Program-made: the position numbers and the translations under genes | Notes under the pieces: model-generated | The model's input: only the letters and a program-made list of their open reading frames with translations | The model's database searches: none | Told to the model about the DNA's origin: nothing | Source of the DNA: SHVZ01 sp041906305 | GTDB lineage: Bacteria > Pseudomonadota > Alphaproteobacteria > SHVZ01 | Assembly: GCA_041906305.1 (NCBI GenBank) | Contig: JAYRJL010000002.1 | Coordinates: 372,001 to 436,000, forward strand | Direction: 5' to 3' | DNA: 64,000 nucleotides | Shown here: positions 41,700 to 50,681 of the stretch, piece after piece | How the letters are laid out: every line of letters starts with the position of its first letter | Numbering within the stretch: the first letter of the stretch is position 1

Positions 41700-42416
41700 G
41701 TGAGCGACTTCCGAGGCAACGGCGACAGCGCGCAATCCGCGATCGGCTTCCTCCGCTCGACCTCGCTGACGAGCCTGGTGCAGGAGGAAATCGTCCGGAT
41801 GATCCTTTCCGGCGAGCTCGACGCCGGTGCCCAGGTCAAGGAATTCGCGATCGCCGACCGCCTCGGCGTCGGCCGTTCCAGCGTCCGCGAGGCCTTCCGC
41901 GCGCTCGAGGAGGCAGGTCTCGTGCGCCTCGAGAAGAACCGCGGCGTCTTCGTCCGCGAGATCGGAGATGACGAAGCCGAGGAAATGTATGCGGTCCGTG
42001 CCGGTCTCGACGAAGTGGCCGGACGTATCCTGGCGCCACGCATCACCACCGCCGAGGTCGACGAGCTGAAGCGTCTCGTCGACGACCTCGACGGATGGCT
42101 CGCACCCGAATCCTTCTCGACGTATTTCCCGCTCAACCTTCGTTTCCACGACCGTATCGTCGAGATGACCGGAAACCGGAAGCTCCTGACGATGTACCGC
42201 CGCCTCATCAACGAGATGCACCTGCTGCGTCGGCGTGGCCTGCTGCGCGGCGGCGGTCTTCTGGTCTCGAACGACGAGCATCGATCGATCGTGGCTGCGC
42301 TCGCCAGCCGCGACAGCGATGCGGCGGCCGAAGCGATGCGCGACCATGTGCGCTCGGGTCGCGACCGGATGCTGGCCGCGACCGGCCCGACGTCTTCGCG
42401 CAGCACGGCAGCCTGA
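41700..42416 (+). CDS. GntR-family transcriptional regulator (FCD domain)
   Basis: This 238-residue regulator has an N-terminal winged helix (LVQEEIVRMILSGELDAGAQ, VGRSSVREAFRALEEAGLV) and a C-terminal FCD ligand domain with conserved His/Asp metal positions (NLRFHDRIVEMTGN, and a terminal H in RDHVRSG). It starts at GTG 41700, right after the hydratase. It probably represses the cluster until the acid or its CoA thioester is present; a matching inverted repeat lies at 39604-39615. Confidence 0.92.
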   Translation: MSDFRGNGDSAQSAIGFLRSTSLTSLVQEEIVRMILSGELDAGAQVKEFAIADRLGVGRSSVREAFRALEEAGLVRLEKNRGVFVREIGDDEAEEMYAVRAGLDEVAGRILAPRITTAEVDELKRLVDDLDGWLAPESFSTYFPLNLRFHDRIVEMTGNRKLLTMYRRLINEMHLLRRRGLLRGGGLLVSNDEHRSIVAALASRDSDAAAEAMRDHVRSGRDRMLAATGPTSSRSTAA

Positions 42417-42419
42417 TTC

Positions 42420-43478
42420 ATGGCCAATCTCGAGCTCCGCGGCTTGAGCAAGCACTACGGCGTGAACGCCGTGGTGGATCGCATCGATCTCGCCGTTCCG
42501 CCCGGCAACCTCGTCTGCCTTCTGGGTCCCTCCGGCTGCGGCAAGACGACGACGCTGAGATTGATCGCAGGATTCGTCGAGCCGAGCGAAGGCGAGATCC
42601 GGGTCGACGGCAAGGCCCTCTCCGCCCCCGGCTTCGCGTTGCCGCCCGAGCAGCGTGGCATGTCGATGATCTTCCAGAGCTACGCGCTCTGGCCTCACAT
42701 GACGGTCGCCGATAATGTCGCCTATGGCCTCACGCTGCGCCGGCTGCCCAAACCCGACATCGCAAGGCGCGTCGGCGAGATGCTTGGCGCGGTGAAGCTC
42801 GGGCACCTCGCCGACCGCTACCCCGGCGAGCTCTCCGGCGGCCAGCAGCAGCGGGCCGCGCTCGCCCGTGCGCTCGTGGTCGAGCCCGAGATCCTTCTGC
42901 TCGACGAGCCGCTGTCGAACCTGGATGCCGCGCTGCGCGAGGAGATGCGCTTCGAAATCCGCCGCCTCCACGACGCCTACCGATACACCACGGTCTACGT
43001 CACCCACGACCAGGCCGAGGCGATGACCACAGCCGACCTGATCGTGGTGATGAACCAGGGAAAGATCGAGCAGGCCGGCTCGTCCGAGGAGATATACACC
43101 CGCCCGCGCTCCACCTTCGTCGCGAGCTTCCTCGGCGGTGCCAACATCCTTAAAGGCCGCGCGGTCGATGCAGCCCGGCTCGATATCGGCCCGGCGGTGC
43201 TGCGCTGTGCCGAGTCCGCCTTCACGCCCGGCGGCGATGCGTCGCTCTCGATCCGCTTCCACGAGGTGCGCGTCAATTCGGCGGATACAACCGGCGACAA
43301 CCGCCTCGAAGCCCGCGTGCTGCGCCAGACCTTCTTAGGATCGCTCCGCGATCTCGCGCTCGAGCTCAAGGACGGCACGGTGATCCGTGCCTCCGCCCCG
43401 CCCGACCTTTCGATCCCCCCGGATGCACGCGTCTCTGTCGACCTGCCGTCCGAGCGCTGCCGTCCACTGCCTTCGTGA
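42420..43478 (+). CDS. ABC transporter ATP-binding protein (Fbp/Pot type)
   Basis: This 352-residue ATPase has Walker A (GPSGCGKTT), signature LSGGQQQR, Walker B ILLLDEP and the MTVADNV loop, then a C-terminal TOBE domain. It starts three bases after the regulator gene. It would energise the two-domain permease and binding protein that follow. This subfamily serves polyamine, iron, thiamine and phosphonate importers, so the substrate is not defined. Confidence 0.95.
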   Translation: MANLELRGLSKHYGVNAVVDRIDLAVPPGNLVCLLGPSGCGKTTTLRLIAGFVEPSEGEIRVDGKALSAPGFALPPEQRGMSMIFQSYALWPHMTVADNVAYGLTLRRLPKPDIARRVGEMLGAVKLGHLADRYPGELSGGQQQRAALARALVVEPEILLLDEPLSNLDAALREEMRFEIRRLHDAYRYTTVYVTHDQAEAMTTADLIVVMNQGKIEQAGSSEEIYTRPRSTFVASFLGGANILKGRAVDAARLDIGPAVLRCAESAFTPGGDASLSIRFHEVRVNSADTTGDNRLEARVLRQTFLGSLRDLALELKDGTVIRASAPPDLSIPPDARVSVDLPSERCRPLPS

Positions 43479-43541
43479 CAGTGCCGCCACCCAAGAGCGG
43501 CCGACTACAACGACGATGACAACGACAGACAGGAGGAGACG

Positions 43542-44585
43542 ATGAGAGTGCGCAACGTCCTGTTGGCCGGGCTCACAAGCCTCGGCATCGCCGGCGCGGC
43601 TGCCGCGCAAGCGCCGGCACCGACGGCGATCACGCCCGAGCTCGTGGCCGCCGCCACCAAGGAAGGCAAGGTCGTCTACTATACCGCCGTCGACGTGAAG
43701 GTCGCGGAGCAGATCGCCAAGGTGTTCGAGGCGAAGTATCCCGGCATCAAGGTGCAGGTCGAGCGCTCCGGCGCCGAGCGCGTTTTCCAGCGCATCGGCC
43801 AGGAATACACCTCGAAGATCTACAACGTCGACGTCGTCAACAGCTCGGACGCTGCGCACTTCGTCTACTGGAAGCGCGAAGGGTGGCTGGCGCCGGTCGT
43901 GCCCGACGACGTCGCCAAGCATTTCGCGCCCGCCTACAAGGACGCGGACGGCATGCATGCGGCCTGGCGCATCACGCTGAGCCCGATCGCCTACAACACC
44001 AAGCTGGTGACCGCGGCCGAGGCGCCGAAGAGCTACGCGGATCTCCTCGATCCCAAGTGGTCGGGGAAGATCGTCAAGGCGCATCCGGGCTATAGTGGCA
44101 CCATCCTGACCCAGACGTTCCAGGTCTCGCGCGACATCGGGTGGACCTACTTCGAGAAGCTGGCGCTGCAGAAGGTCATGCAAGTGCAGTCGGCGACCGA
44201 TCCGCCTAACAAGGTCGTCTCCGGCGAGCGCCCGATCATGTCGGACGGCACTGAGTACAACGTGCTTCTGCTGAAGCAGAGCGGCGCGCCGATCGAGGTC
44301 GTCTATCCGACCGAGGGCACGCCGCTTGTGGTCGGCCCTTCTGGCGTCATGAAGAACGCGCCGAACCCCAACGCCGCCCGCCTCTTCCACGTCTGGTCCT
44401 TCACCGCCGAGGCCCAACAGACGATGGTCGATGTCGGCGCACTCCGCTCCGCTCATCCGGCGGTCAAGGAGCCGGCCGGCCGCAAGCCGCTCTCGGAGAT
44501 CAAGCTGATGAAGGACGACCCGGTCGAGGTCGACAAGCAATCCGAGGCGATCAAGGAACGCTACACCAAGAACTTCAAGACCTGA
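43542..44585 (+). CDS. ABC transporter extracellular substrate-binding protein (Fbp-type)
   Basis: This 347-residue binding protein has a Sec signal peptide (LLAGLTSLGIAGAAAAQ). The mature part fits the iron(III)/2-aminoethylphosphonate/polyamine-type family: KEGKVVYYTAVDVKVAEQI, FEAKYPGIKVQVERSG and ITLSPIAYNTKLV. A strong AGGAGGAG precedes ATG 43542. It belongs with the ATPase and permease on either side. Two tyrosines that bind Fe3+ in FbpA are not obvious, so iron is less likely than an organic ligand. Confidence 0.9.
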   Translation: MRVRNVLLAGLTSLGIAGAAAAQAPAPTAITPELVAAATKEGKVVYYTAVDVKVAEQIAKVFEAKYPGIKVQVERSGAERVFQRIGQEYTSKIYNVDVVNSSDAAHFVYWKREGWLAPVVPDDVAKHFAPAYKDADGMHAAWRITLSPIAYNTKLVTAAEAPKSYADLLDPKWSGKIVKAHPGYSGTILTQTFQVSRDIGWTYFEKLALQKVMQVQSATDPPNKVVSGERPIMSDGTEYNVLLLKQSGAPIEVVYPTEGTPLVVGPSGVMKNAPNPNAARLFHVWSFTAEAQQTMVDVGALRSAHPAVKEPAGRKPLSEIKLMKDDPVEVDKQSEAIKERYTKNFKT

Positions 44586-44598
44586 CCTGAAGGGACTT

Positions 44599-44624
44599 GG
44601 CCGGAGGAGCCCTCTCCTCCGGCC
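44599..44624 (+). terminator. Perfect 11-bp hairpin between binding-protein and permease genes
   Basis: GGCCGGAGGAG (44599-44609) pairs perfectly with CTCCTCCGGCC (44614-44624) across a 4-base loop. There is no T-run. It starts 13 bases after the binding-protein stop and holds the only Shine-Dalgarno-like GGAGGAG upstream of the permease, so it may stabilise the upstream mRNA and lower permease translation rather than terminate. Confidence 0.55.
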
Positions 44625-44631
44625 GCCTCTC

Positions 44632-46359
44632 ATGACCGCAGAAAGCCTTGCCACAGGCGCGATCGGACGGCTCCGCCGAAAGGGCGGGGTCGACCTGTCG
44701 CTGCCGATCCTGGCGACGACGGCGGGTTTCCTCGTCCTGCTGATCGGGCTACCGGTCGCCTGGCTTCTCTACTACGCGGTCACCGACCGCGCCGGCTCGC
44801 TCACCCTCGGGAACTTCGTTACCCTCGCCTCAGACCCGTCCTTCACCGAGCCGCTGGTGACGACGCTGATCCTTTGCATCAGCGTCGCGATCGCAGCGGC
44901 CACCGTCGCCTCGCCCATTGCCTGGCTGGTCGCACGGACCGATCTGCCGCTTCGCCGCACGATCCGCGTGATGATGACTGCGAGCTTCGTGACGCCGCCC
45001 TTTCTCGGCGCCATCGCCTGGGAGATCCTGGCAGCGCCCAACAGCGGCATCCTGAACCAGGCCTGGCGCGCTCTCAGCGGCGCATCCGATCCGCTGTTCA
45101 ACATCTACTCGCTGCCGGGCCTGGTGTTCGTGATCTCCTGCTACACGGCCCCCTACGTCTTCGTGCTGGTCGCGAACGCGCTCGACCGCATTCCCGCCGA
45201 TCTCGAGGACGCCGCCGGCATACTGGGCGCGAAACGCTGGCGGGTGACCCTGACGGTGACGCTGCCTCTGGCCATACCCGCCATCCTCGCCGGCGCTCTG
45301 ATCGCGTTCCTGCAGGCGATGACCCTGTTCGGCTCGCCGGCGATCCTGGCGCTGCCGGCCGGTTTCCATACCGTCACCACCAAGATCTTCTCGCTGTTCC
45401 AGTTCCCGCCCAAGCCGCAGCTCGCCGCCGCTGCCGCGCTGCCGCTGCTGGTCGTGACGATCCTGCTGCTGACCGCGCAAACGCAACTGCTCGGGCGCCG
45501 CGGCTACGCCGTGGTTGGCGGCAAGGCCGGCGAACCGCGCCTGCTCCGGCTCGGGCGGCTCCGGGTTCCTGCCCTGGCGCTGGTACTGGGCGTGCTCTCC
45601 CTGCCGCTGATCCTGCCCTATGCCGCGCTGCTGAAGGCGGCTGTCTCCAGCTTCCCGGGGGCACCGATTGCCTATGAGTTCCTTACGTGGCGGCACCTCT
45701 ACTTTGTCTTCGTCGAATTCTCCCAGACCCAGAAGGCGTTCTGGAACACGCTGGTTCTAGCTCTCGGCACCGCGACCCTCGGCACCGTCCTGGCCCTGGT
45801 GATCTTCTATCTGACTGCCCGCGGTGCGATCGCCGGGTCGCGATTCCTCGAGTTCCTGGCGACCGCACCGGTCGCGATCCCAGGCATCGTGCTCGGCGTC
45901 GGGCTCTTTCTCAGCTATACGCGCCCGCCGCTGGCGCTCTACGGCACGCTTTGGATTCTGCTGCTCGCCTTCCTCACGATCGAGCTGCCGGTCGCCTTTC
46001 AGCAGCTCCGCTCCTCGTTCCGGGCGGTCCACCCTGAACTCGAGGAGGCCAGCCGCATCCTCGGCGCCGGTCGCCTCGGGACGCTGGCGCGCATCACCGC
46101 GCCGCTCCTGAAGAGTGGGGTCGTTGCGGCCTGGTGCTTCATCTTCATCGGCGTGGTCCGCGAGCTCTCGGCTGCGATCATGCTGTTCACCGCCAATACC
46201 AAGGTGCTGTCGGTGGTGATCTACGACCTCAACGAAAGCGGCGACCTCGGCGCGATCGCCGTGCTCGGCGTCGCCATGCTGCTGGTCACCTTCGCGGTGG
46301 TCGGCTTCGCCAACTGGATTTCCGGCGTCGGCTCCGGCGTCCGGCTCAGAGGGGGATAA
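44632..46359 (+). CDS. ABC transporter permease (two-domain, FbpB type)
   Basis: This 575-residue membrane protein consists of two homologous permease halves, each with about six transmembrane helices and an EAA loop (AAGILGAKRWRVTLTVTLP in the first, EASRILGAGRLGTLARI in the second). Fused permeases of this sort pair with Fbp/Pot-type binding proteins. The start has no clear Shine-Dalgarno outside the upstream hairpin. It completes an ABC importer; a second, unrelated importer follows immediately. Confidence 0.95.
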   Translation: MTAESLATGAIGRLRRKGGVDLSLPILATTAGFLVLLIGLPVAWLLYYAVTDRAGSLTLGNFVTLASDPSFTEPLVTTLILCISVAIAAATVASPIAWLVARTDLPLRRTIRVMMTASFVTPPFLGAIAWEILAAPNSGILNQAWRALSGASDPLFNIYSLPGLVFVISCYTAPYVFVLVANALDRIPADLEDAAGILGAKRWRVTLTVTLPLAIPAILAGALIAFLQAMTLFGSPAILALPAGFHTVTTKIFSLFQFPPKPQLAAAAALPLLVVTILLLTAQTQLLGRRGYAVVGGKAGEPRLLRLGRLRVPALALVLGVLSLPLILPYAALLKAAVSSFPGAPIAYEFLTWRHLYFVFVEFSQTQKAFWNTLVLALGTATLGTVLALVIFYLTARGAIAGSRFLEFLATAPVAIPGIVLGVGLFLSYTRPPLALYGTLWILLLAFLTIELPVAFQQLRSSFRAVHPELEEASRILGAGRLGTLARITAPLLKSGVVAAWCFIFIGVVRELSAAIMLFTANTKVLSVVIYDLNESGDLGAIAVLGVAMLLVTFAVVGFANWISGVGSGVRLRGG

Positions 46360-46385
46360 CCCCGACAATGAAGGAGGAGACGGTC

Positions 46386-47342
46386 ATGATGCGATTGATG
46401 GCGACGATGGTCGCCGTGGGACTGACGCTGTCCCCCGCGGCCTCGATGGCGCAGGCGAAGTATCCGGTTCCGACGGTGACACTGGCGACCCACTCCAGCC
46501 CAGGAGGCGGCTCCGACGTGTTTCTGAGGGAGCTGGTGAAGCACCTGCAGCCGATCATGGGTGTCAATCTGGCGGTCACCAACGTCACCGGCGGCTCGGG
46601 CGCCAAGGCGATGGCCGAGATCTCGAAAGCTCCGGGCAACGGCAGCATTTTCTATGCGACGACGCCCACGTACATCCAGACGACGCTGCTCTCGAAGCCG
46701 GCTGCCGGCTACGACTCGCTCGACCCGATGGTGATCGTCTTCTTCGATCCGACGATCATCTACACGCGCGCCGACTCGCCGTTCAAGACCTTCGCCGAGG
46801 TTGTCGCCGACGCAAAAAGGAACGTCGGCAAGCAGAAATGGGGGGCCGCGAATCCGGCCTCGCTGGAACGCATCGCCTTCGAGAGGATGAACAGGATCAC
46901 CGGCGCCAAGGCCGCGATCGTGAGCCACGAGGGCGGCGGCGACATGATGATCAACGTGCTGAACGGCACGCTCGATATCGGCGTCGGCGAGGTCCAGGAA
47001 CTACGCAGCCAGCTCGAGGCAAAGAAGGTCAGGCTTCTTGCCGTCCTCGGCGAAAAGCGCCTTGCCGAGTTCCCGGACCTGCCAACCGCCAAGGAACAGG
47101 GGGTAGATCTCGTCGTCAGCAAGTTCCGCGGCCTCGCCGGGCCGAAGGGCATTCCCGACGACGTCGCCAAGATCTGGGAAGACGCGATCAAGAAGGCGCT
47201 CGCAACTCCGGCCTACAAGGAGGTCTATTCCAAGGAGGCACTGGAGCCTGCGGTGCTGGGCCGCGACGACGCGCGGAAGTTCACCGCGAAGTTCGCCGAC
47301 GAGGTCAAGGCGTCGCTGACCGAGCTCGGAGTGATCAAGTGA
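46386..47342 (+). CDS. tctC: Tripartite tricarboxylate transporter substrate-binding protein (TctC/Bug family)
   Basis: This 318-residue Bug-type protein has a Sec signal (MMRLMATMVAVGLTLSPAAS, cleavage near AQA) and the family segments SSPGGGSDVFLREL, VTNVTGGSGAKAMAE and WGAANPASL. ATG 46386 is preceded by AAGGAGGAGA; the frame is open further upstream, over the permease end. It binds a carboxylate in the periplasm for TctAB. Its stop overlaps the TctB start (GTGA), so the three subunits are coupled. Confidence 0.9.
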   Translation: MMRLMATMVAVGLTLSPAASMAQAKYPVPTVTLATHSSPGGGSDVFLRELVKHLQPIMGVNLAVTNVTGGSGAKAMAEISKAPGNGSIFYATTPTYIQTTLLSKPAAGYDSLDPMVIVFFDPTIIYTRADSPFKTFAEVVADAKRNVGKQKWGAANPASLERIAFERMNRITGAKAAIVSHEGGGDMMINVLNGTLDIGVGEVQELRSQLEAKKVRLLAVLGEKRLAEFPDLPTAKEQGVDLVVSKFRGLAGPKGIPDDVAKIWEDAIKKALATPAYKEVYSKEALEPAVLGRDDARKFTAKFADEVKASLTELGVIK

Positions 47343-47815
47343 GGCTGGGCCGGGACGAAATCCTCGGGCTCGGCATGGTTGTGGTCGCGGCGGCCTATTG
47401 GGCCGCCGCCGATCAGATCCAGGTCAGTCTGCTCGCCGACGAGGTCGGCGCGGATGGCGTGCCGAAGGTGTTGGCGATCGCTCTCGGCATCTGCGGCGCC
47501 CTCCTTTTCATCGTGACCAAGCTCAAGTCCGAGCCAGACGACACCCGCTCGGCTGCCGAAAAGGCCAAGGAACGTCGTGCGCACCTGCGTGCCCTCGGTC
47601 TGCTTGCCGGACTGGCCGTCTATGTGATCCTGCTTCCCGTTTTGGGCTATCCGATTGCGATCGGGCTTCTCGTCGGTGCCGCGGCCGTCTATGGCGGCAC
47701 GGCGCTCGGCCCGCGCGTTCCCCTGATCGCGGGAATCGCCGGGCTCGGCTTCTGGCTCGTCTTCGACAAGGCCCTCGGAATCACCATGCCGCTCGGCGCT
47801 TGGCTGAGCCCATAG
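47339..47815 (+). CDS. tctB: Tripartite tricarboxylate transporter small subunit (TctB)
   Basis: This 158-residue protein has four likely transmembrane segments (for example ILGLGMVVVAAAYWAAA and AYVILLPVLG-like stretches), as in TctB. The GTG start overlaps the TctC stop. TctB is the small membrane component, poorly conserved in sequence, and its identification rests on size, topology and place between TctC and TctA. Confidence 0.85.
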   Translation: MRLGRDEILGLGMVVVAAAYWAAADQIQVSLLADEVGADGVPKVLAIALGICGALLFIVTKLKSEPDDTRSAAEKAKERRAHLRALGLLAGLAVYVILLPVLGYPIAIGLLVGAAAVYGGTALGPRVPLIAGIAGLGFWLVFDKALGITMPLGAWLSP

Positions 47816-47822
47816 GAAGACC

Positions 47823-49313
47823 ATGGACGCCTTTACTTCAGCCTTCTCGTCCATGGTGCACGGCTGGACACCGCTCGCCGCCCTCGCAGGTGTCGTCTGG
47901 GGCATCTTCGGCGGTGCGCTGCCGGGGATCTCGCCTTCGATCGCCATGGCTTTGCTGCTGCCGCTCACCTACGGCATGGATCCGACGGCCGCCATCGTCC
48001 TGCTGGCCTCCGTCTATGTCGGCGCCGAGTATGGCGGCTCTATCCCCGCGATCCTGATCCGCACGCCCGGCACCAACTCGGCCGCCGCAACGACCCTCGA
48101 CGGATACGAGCTCGCCAAGCAGGGCCGCGCCGGCGAGGCGCTCGGCATCTCGCTGATGTGCGGCCTCGTCGGAGGCCTGTTCGGGCTCATCGTCCTGGTC
48201 ACGGCGACCGAGCCGCTCGCCAAGGTCGCCCTCGCCTTCACGCCGCCCGCTTATTGTGCGCTCGGCATCTTGGGCCTTTCGGTGATCGCCAGCCTTTCCG
48301 GCAAGTCGCTGCTGCGCGGGCTGATAGCCGGCATTGTCGGCCTGATGATCGCCACCATCGGCACCGATCCGGTCTCCGGCGTCTCGCGCTTCACGTTCGG
48401 TGAGCCCGATCTCCTGACGGGCATCCGGCCGATCCTGGTGATGGTCGGTCTCTTCGCCGTCACCGAAATGCTCGAGCAGATTTCGGCGCCGCCATGGGAC
48501 AAGGCGGATCGCCGTGACACGCGCCTCAAGCTTCCCGGGCTCGCCTTGTGGCGCCGATTATGGAAAACGCAGGTGATCGGCTGCACGATCGGCACGATCG
48601 AAGGCGTGACACCGGGTGCCGGCGGCACCATCGCCGCGTTCATGGCCTACAACGAGGCGAAACGCTGGTCGAAGAAGCCCGAAGAGTTCGGCAAAGGATC
48701 GGTCGAAGGCGTGGCCGCCCCCGAATGCGCCAACAACGTCGTCACCGCGACCGCGCTGGTTCCGCTGCTCAGCCTCGGCATTCCCGGATCGAACTCGGCA
48801 GCGGTTCTTCTCGGCGGTTTCCTGATCCACGGCCTGATCCCGGGACCGATGCTGTTCGTGAAGGCTCCGGACGTGGTCTACGGCCTCTACGGCGGCCTGT
48901 TCACCGCCAATATCCTGATGGTTCTCGTCGGTCTGGTGATCCTCACGCCGTGCATCTGGCTGGTGAACCGGCCAAAGCCCTGGCTGATCGCCTTCATCCT
49001 CGCCCTCGTGGTCTCCGGGGTCTATGCGATCGACGGCTCTCTCTTCGATCTCTGGATCGTTCTGGCGATGGGCGTGGTCGGCTACGGCATGCGCTGGTTC
49101 GGCATCCCGGTCCTGCCGATGGTGCTGGGCGCGGTGCTGGGCTTCCTGGTCGAATCCAACTACCGGAGGAGCCTTGTCCTCTCGCGCGGCGATCACACGA
49201 TCTTCATTCACGACCCCGTCGCCGTGAGCCTGCTCCTCGCCGCCATCGCCCTGACCGCGTATTCGGTCTGGCGCGAATACCTCAAGCCTCAGTCCAAGGA
49301 AGTCGCCGCCTGA
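47823..49313 (+). CDS. tctA: Tripartite tricarboxylate transporter large permease (TctA)
   Basis: This 496-residue protein has about 11-12 transmembrane segments and the TctA motifs GGALPGISPSIAMALLLPLT, AEYGGSIPAILIRTPGT and GVTPGAGGTIAAFMAYNEAK. It is the sodium- or proton-driven channel subunit for a carboxylate bound by TctC. Its TGA overlaps the next ATG (TGATG), coupling it to the MmgE/PrpD gene. Confidence 0.96.
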   Translation: MDAFTSAFSSMVHGWTPLAALAGVVWGIFGGALPGISPSIAMALLLPLTYGMDPTAAIVLLASVYVGAEYGGSIPAILIRTPGTNSAAATTLDGYELAKQGRAGEALGISLMCGLVGGLFGLIVLVTATEPLAKVALAFTPPAYCALGILGLSVIASLSGKSLLRGLIAGIVGLMIATIGTDPVSGVSRFTFGEPDLLTGIRPILVMVGLFAVTEMLEQISAPPWDKADRRDTRLKLPGLALWRRLWKTQVIGCTIGTIEGVTPGAGGTIAAFMAYNEAKRWSKKPEEFGKGSVEGVAAPECANNVVTATALVPLLSLGIPGSNSAAVLLGGFLIHGLIPGPMLFVKAPDVVYGLYGGLFTANILMVLVGLVILTPCIWLVNRPKPWLIAFILALVVSGVYAIDGSLFDLWIVLAMGVVGYGMRWFGIPVLPMVLGAVLGFLVESNYRRSLVLSRGDHTIFIHDPVAVSLLLAAIALTAYSVWREYLKPQSKEVAA

Positions 49314-50677
49314 TGTCCTCTCCCGCCGTCGCCGAACGTCTCGCCCAGCGCATCGCTTCCCTCGACACCGACGAGTTCCCGCCCGCGCTTCGCGCCATGT
49401 GCGAGGCGATCCTGACCGACTTTGCCGGCCTCTGCGTGTCGGCACGGAAGAACGACTACGTCGTCGCAGCGCGTGACGCCGTCGATCCAGGCGGTCCCTG
49501 CACCGCCATCGGCCACGCCGGCGGCTTCGATCCGGCAGGCGCCGCCATCGTCAACGGCATTGCTTCCCATGGCGAGGACTTCGACGACACCTTCGAGGGC
49601 GGCCCGGTGCACGCCGGCGTCGTCGTCCTCCCGGCGCTCATGGCAACGGCCGAGCGGCACCGCTTGTCCGGCGCCGACACGCTACGTGGCATCGCGACCG
49701 GTCTCGAGGTCACTTGCCGGCTCAGCACCGTGATCCCGAAGGCCGTGCACAAGGCCGGCTTTCATCCGACCGCGGTATTCGGTGCGGTCGGGGCCGCGGC
49801 CGGAGTCGCAGCCGCGCTTCGCCTCCCGCCGAGGGACGTTGCCTCCGCCCTTGGCGTCGCTGGCAGCATGGCGTCGGGCATCATCGAGTACCTGACCGAG
49901 GGCACCTGGACCAAGCGACTGCATCCGGGCTGGGCGGCGCAGAGCGGCTATCGCGCGGCGATGTTGGCGAAGTCGGGCTTCGTCGGCCCGCGAACCGTGT
50001 TCGAGGGCAAGCACGGCCTCTTCCACGGTTTTGCCCATTCGACGAACGGCGACTGGGCCGCCCTCCTCGACAGCTTCGGCGCCAGCTGGGTCACCGAGAC
50101 CATTGCTTTCAAGCCCTATGCCTGCGGAACGATGACGCATCCCTACATCGACTGTGCGCGGCGTCTGACCGAGCAAGGCGTGACTCCGGATCAGATCGCC
50201 GACATCCACTGCGACACCGCCGAGGGCTATGTGCACCGCCTTTGGGAACCACTCGCCGACAAGCAGCGCGTGCCGAACGGCTACGCCGGCAAGTTCTCGA
50301 TCCCCTACTGCATCGCCGCCGGGATCGTGCTCGGCGACGCCGGGCTCGACGCCTTCTCGGACGAGCGCTCGCAGGATCCGCGGCTCCGGGCGATCGCCGC
50401 CAAGGTGCGCTACCGCATCGATCCGAACGATCCCTATCCGAAGCGCTTCACCGGGCACATCAAGGCGACGCTGACCGATGGCAAGGTGATCGAGCTGCGC
50501 CAGCCGCATTTCCGCGGCGGCGCGTCGGAGCCGCTGACCCGAGCGGAGATCGACGCCAAATTCGTCTCCAACGCCCGCTATGGCGGCTGGAGCGATGCAA
50601 AGGCCCAATCCTTTCTTGCCTTCGCGCGCCAAGCCTTCTCGGCACCGCGCATCGATCTCACGCCATTCAGGGAGTAA
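49313..50677 (+). CDS. MmgE/PrpD family protein
   Basis: This 454-residue protein matches the MmgE/PrpD fold: SHGEDFDDTFEGGPVHAGVV near the start (the catalytic region of 2-methylcitrate dehydratase and cis-aconitate decarboxylase), KAGFHPTAVFGAVGAAAGV, FKPYACGTMTHPYID and a C-terminal domain. Members dehydrate or decarboxylate tricarboxylic acids, but many annotated ones act on other substrates. It is coupled to TctA and followed by two SDR genes. An internal ATG shared with the previous stop fixes the start at 49313. Confidence 0.92.
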   Translation: MSSPAVAERLAQRIASLDTDEFPPALRAMCEAILTDFAGLCVSARKNDYVVAARDAVDPGGPCTAIGHAGGFDPAGAAIVNGIASHGEDFDDTFEGGPVHAGVVVLPALMATAERHRLSGADTLRGIATGLEVTCRLSTVIPKAVHKAGFHPTAVFGAVGAAAGVAAALRLPPRDVASALGVAGSMASGIIEYLTEGTWTKRLHPGWAAQSGYRAAMLAKSGFVGPRTVFEGKHGLFHGFAHSTNGDWAALLDSFGASWVTETIAFKPYACGTMTHPYIDCARRLTEQGVTPDQIADIHCDTAEGYVHRLWEPLADKQRVPNGYAGKFSIPYCIAAGIVLGDAGLDAFSDERSQDPRLRAIAAKVRYRIDPNDPYPKRFTGHIKATLTDGKVIELRQPHFRGGASEPLTRAEIDAKFVSNARYGGWSDAKAQSFLAFARQAFSAPRIDLTPFRE

Positions 50678-50681
50678 CCCG

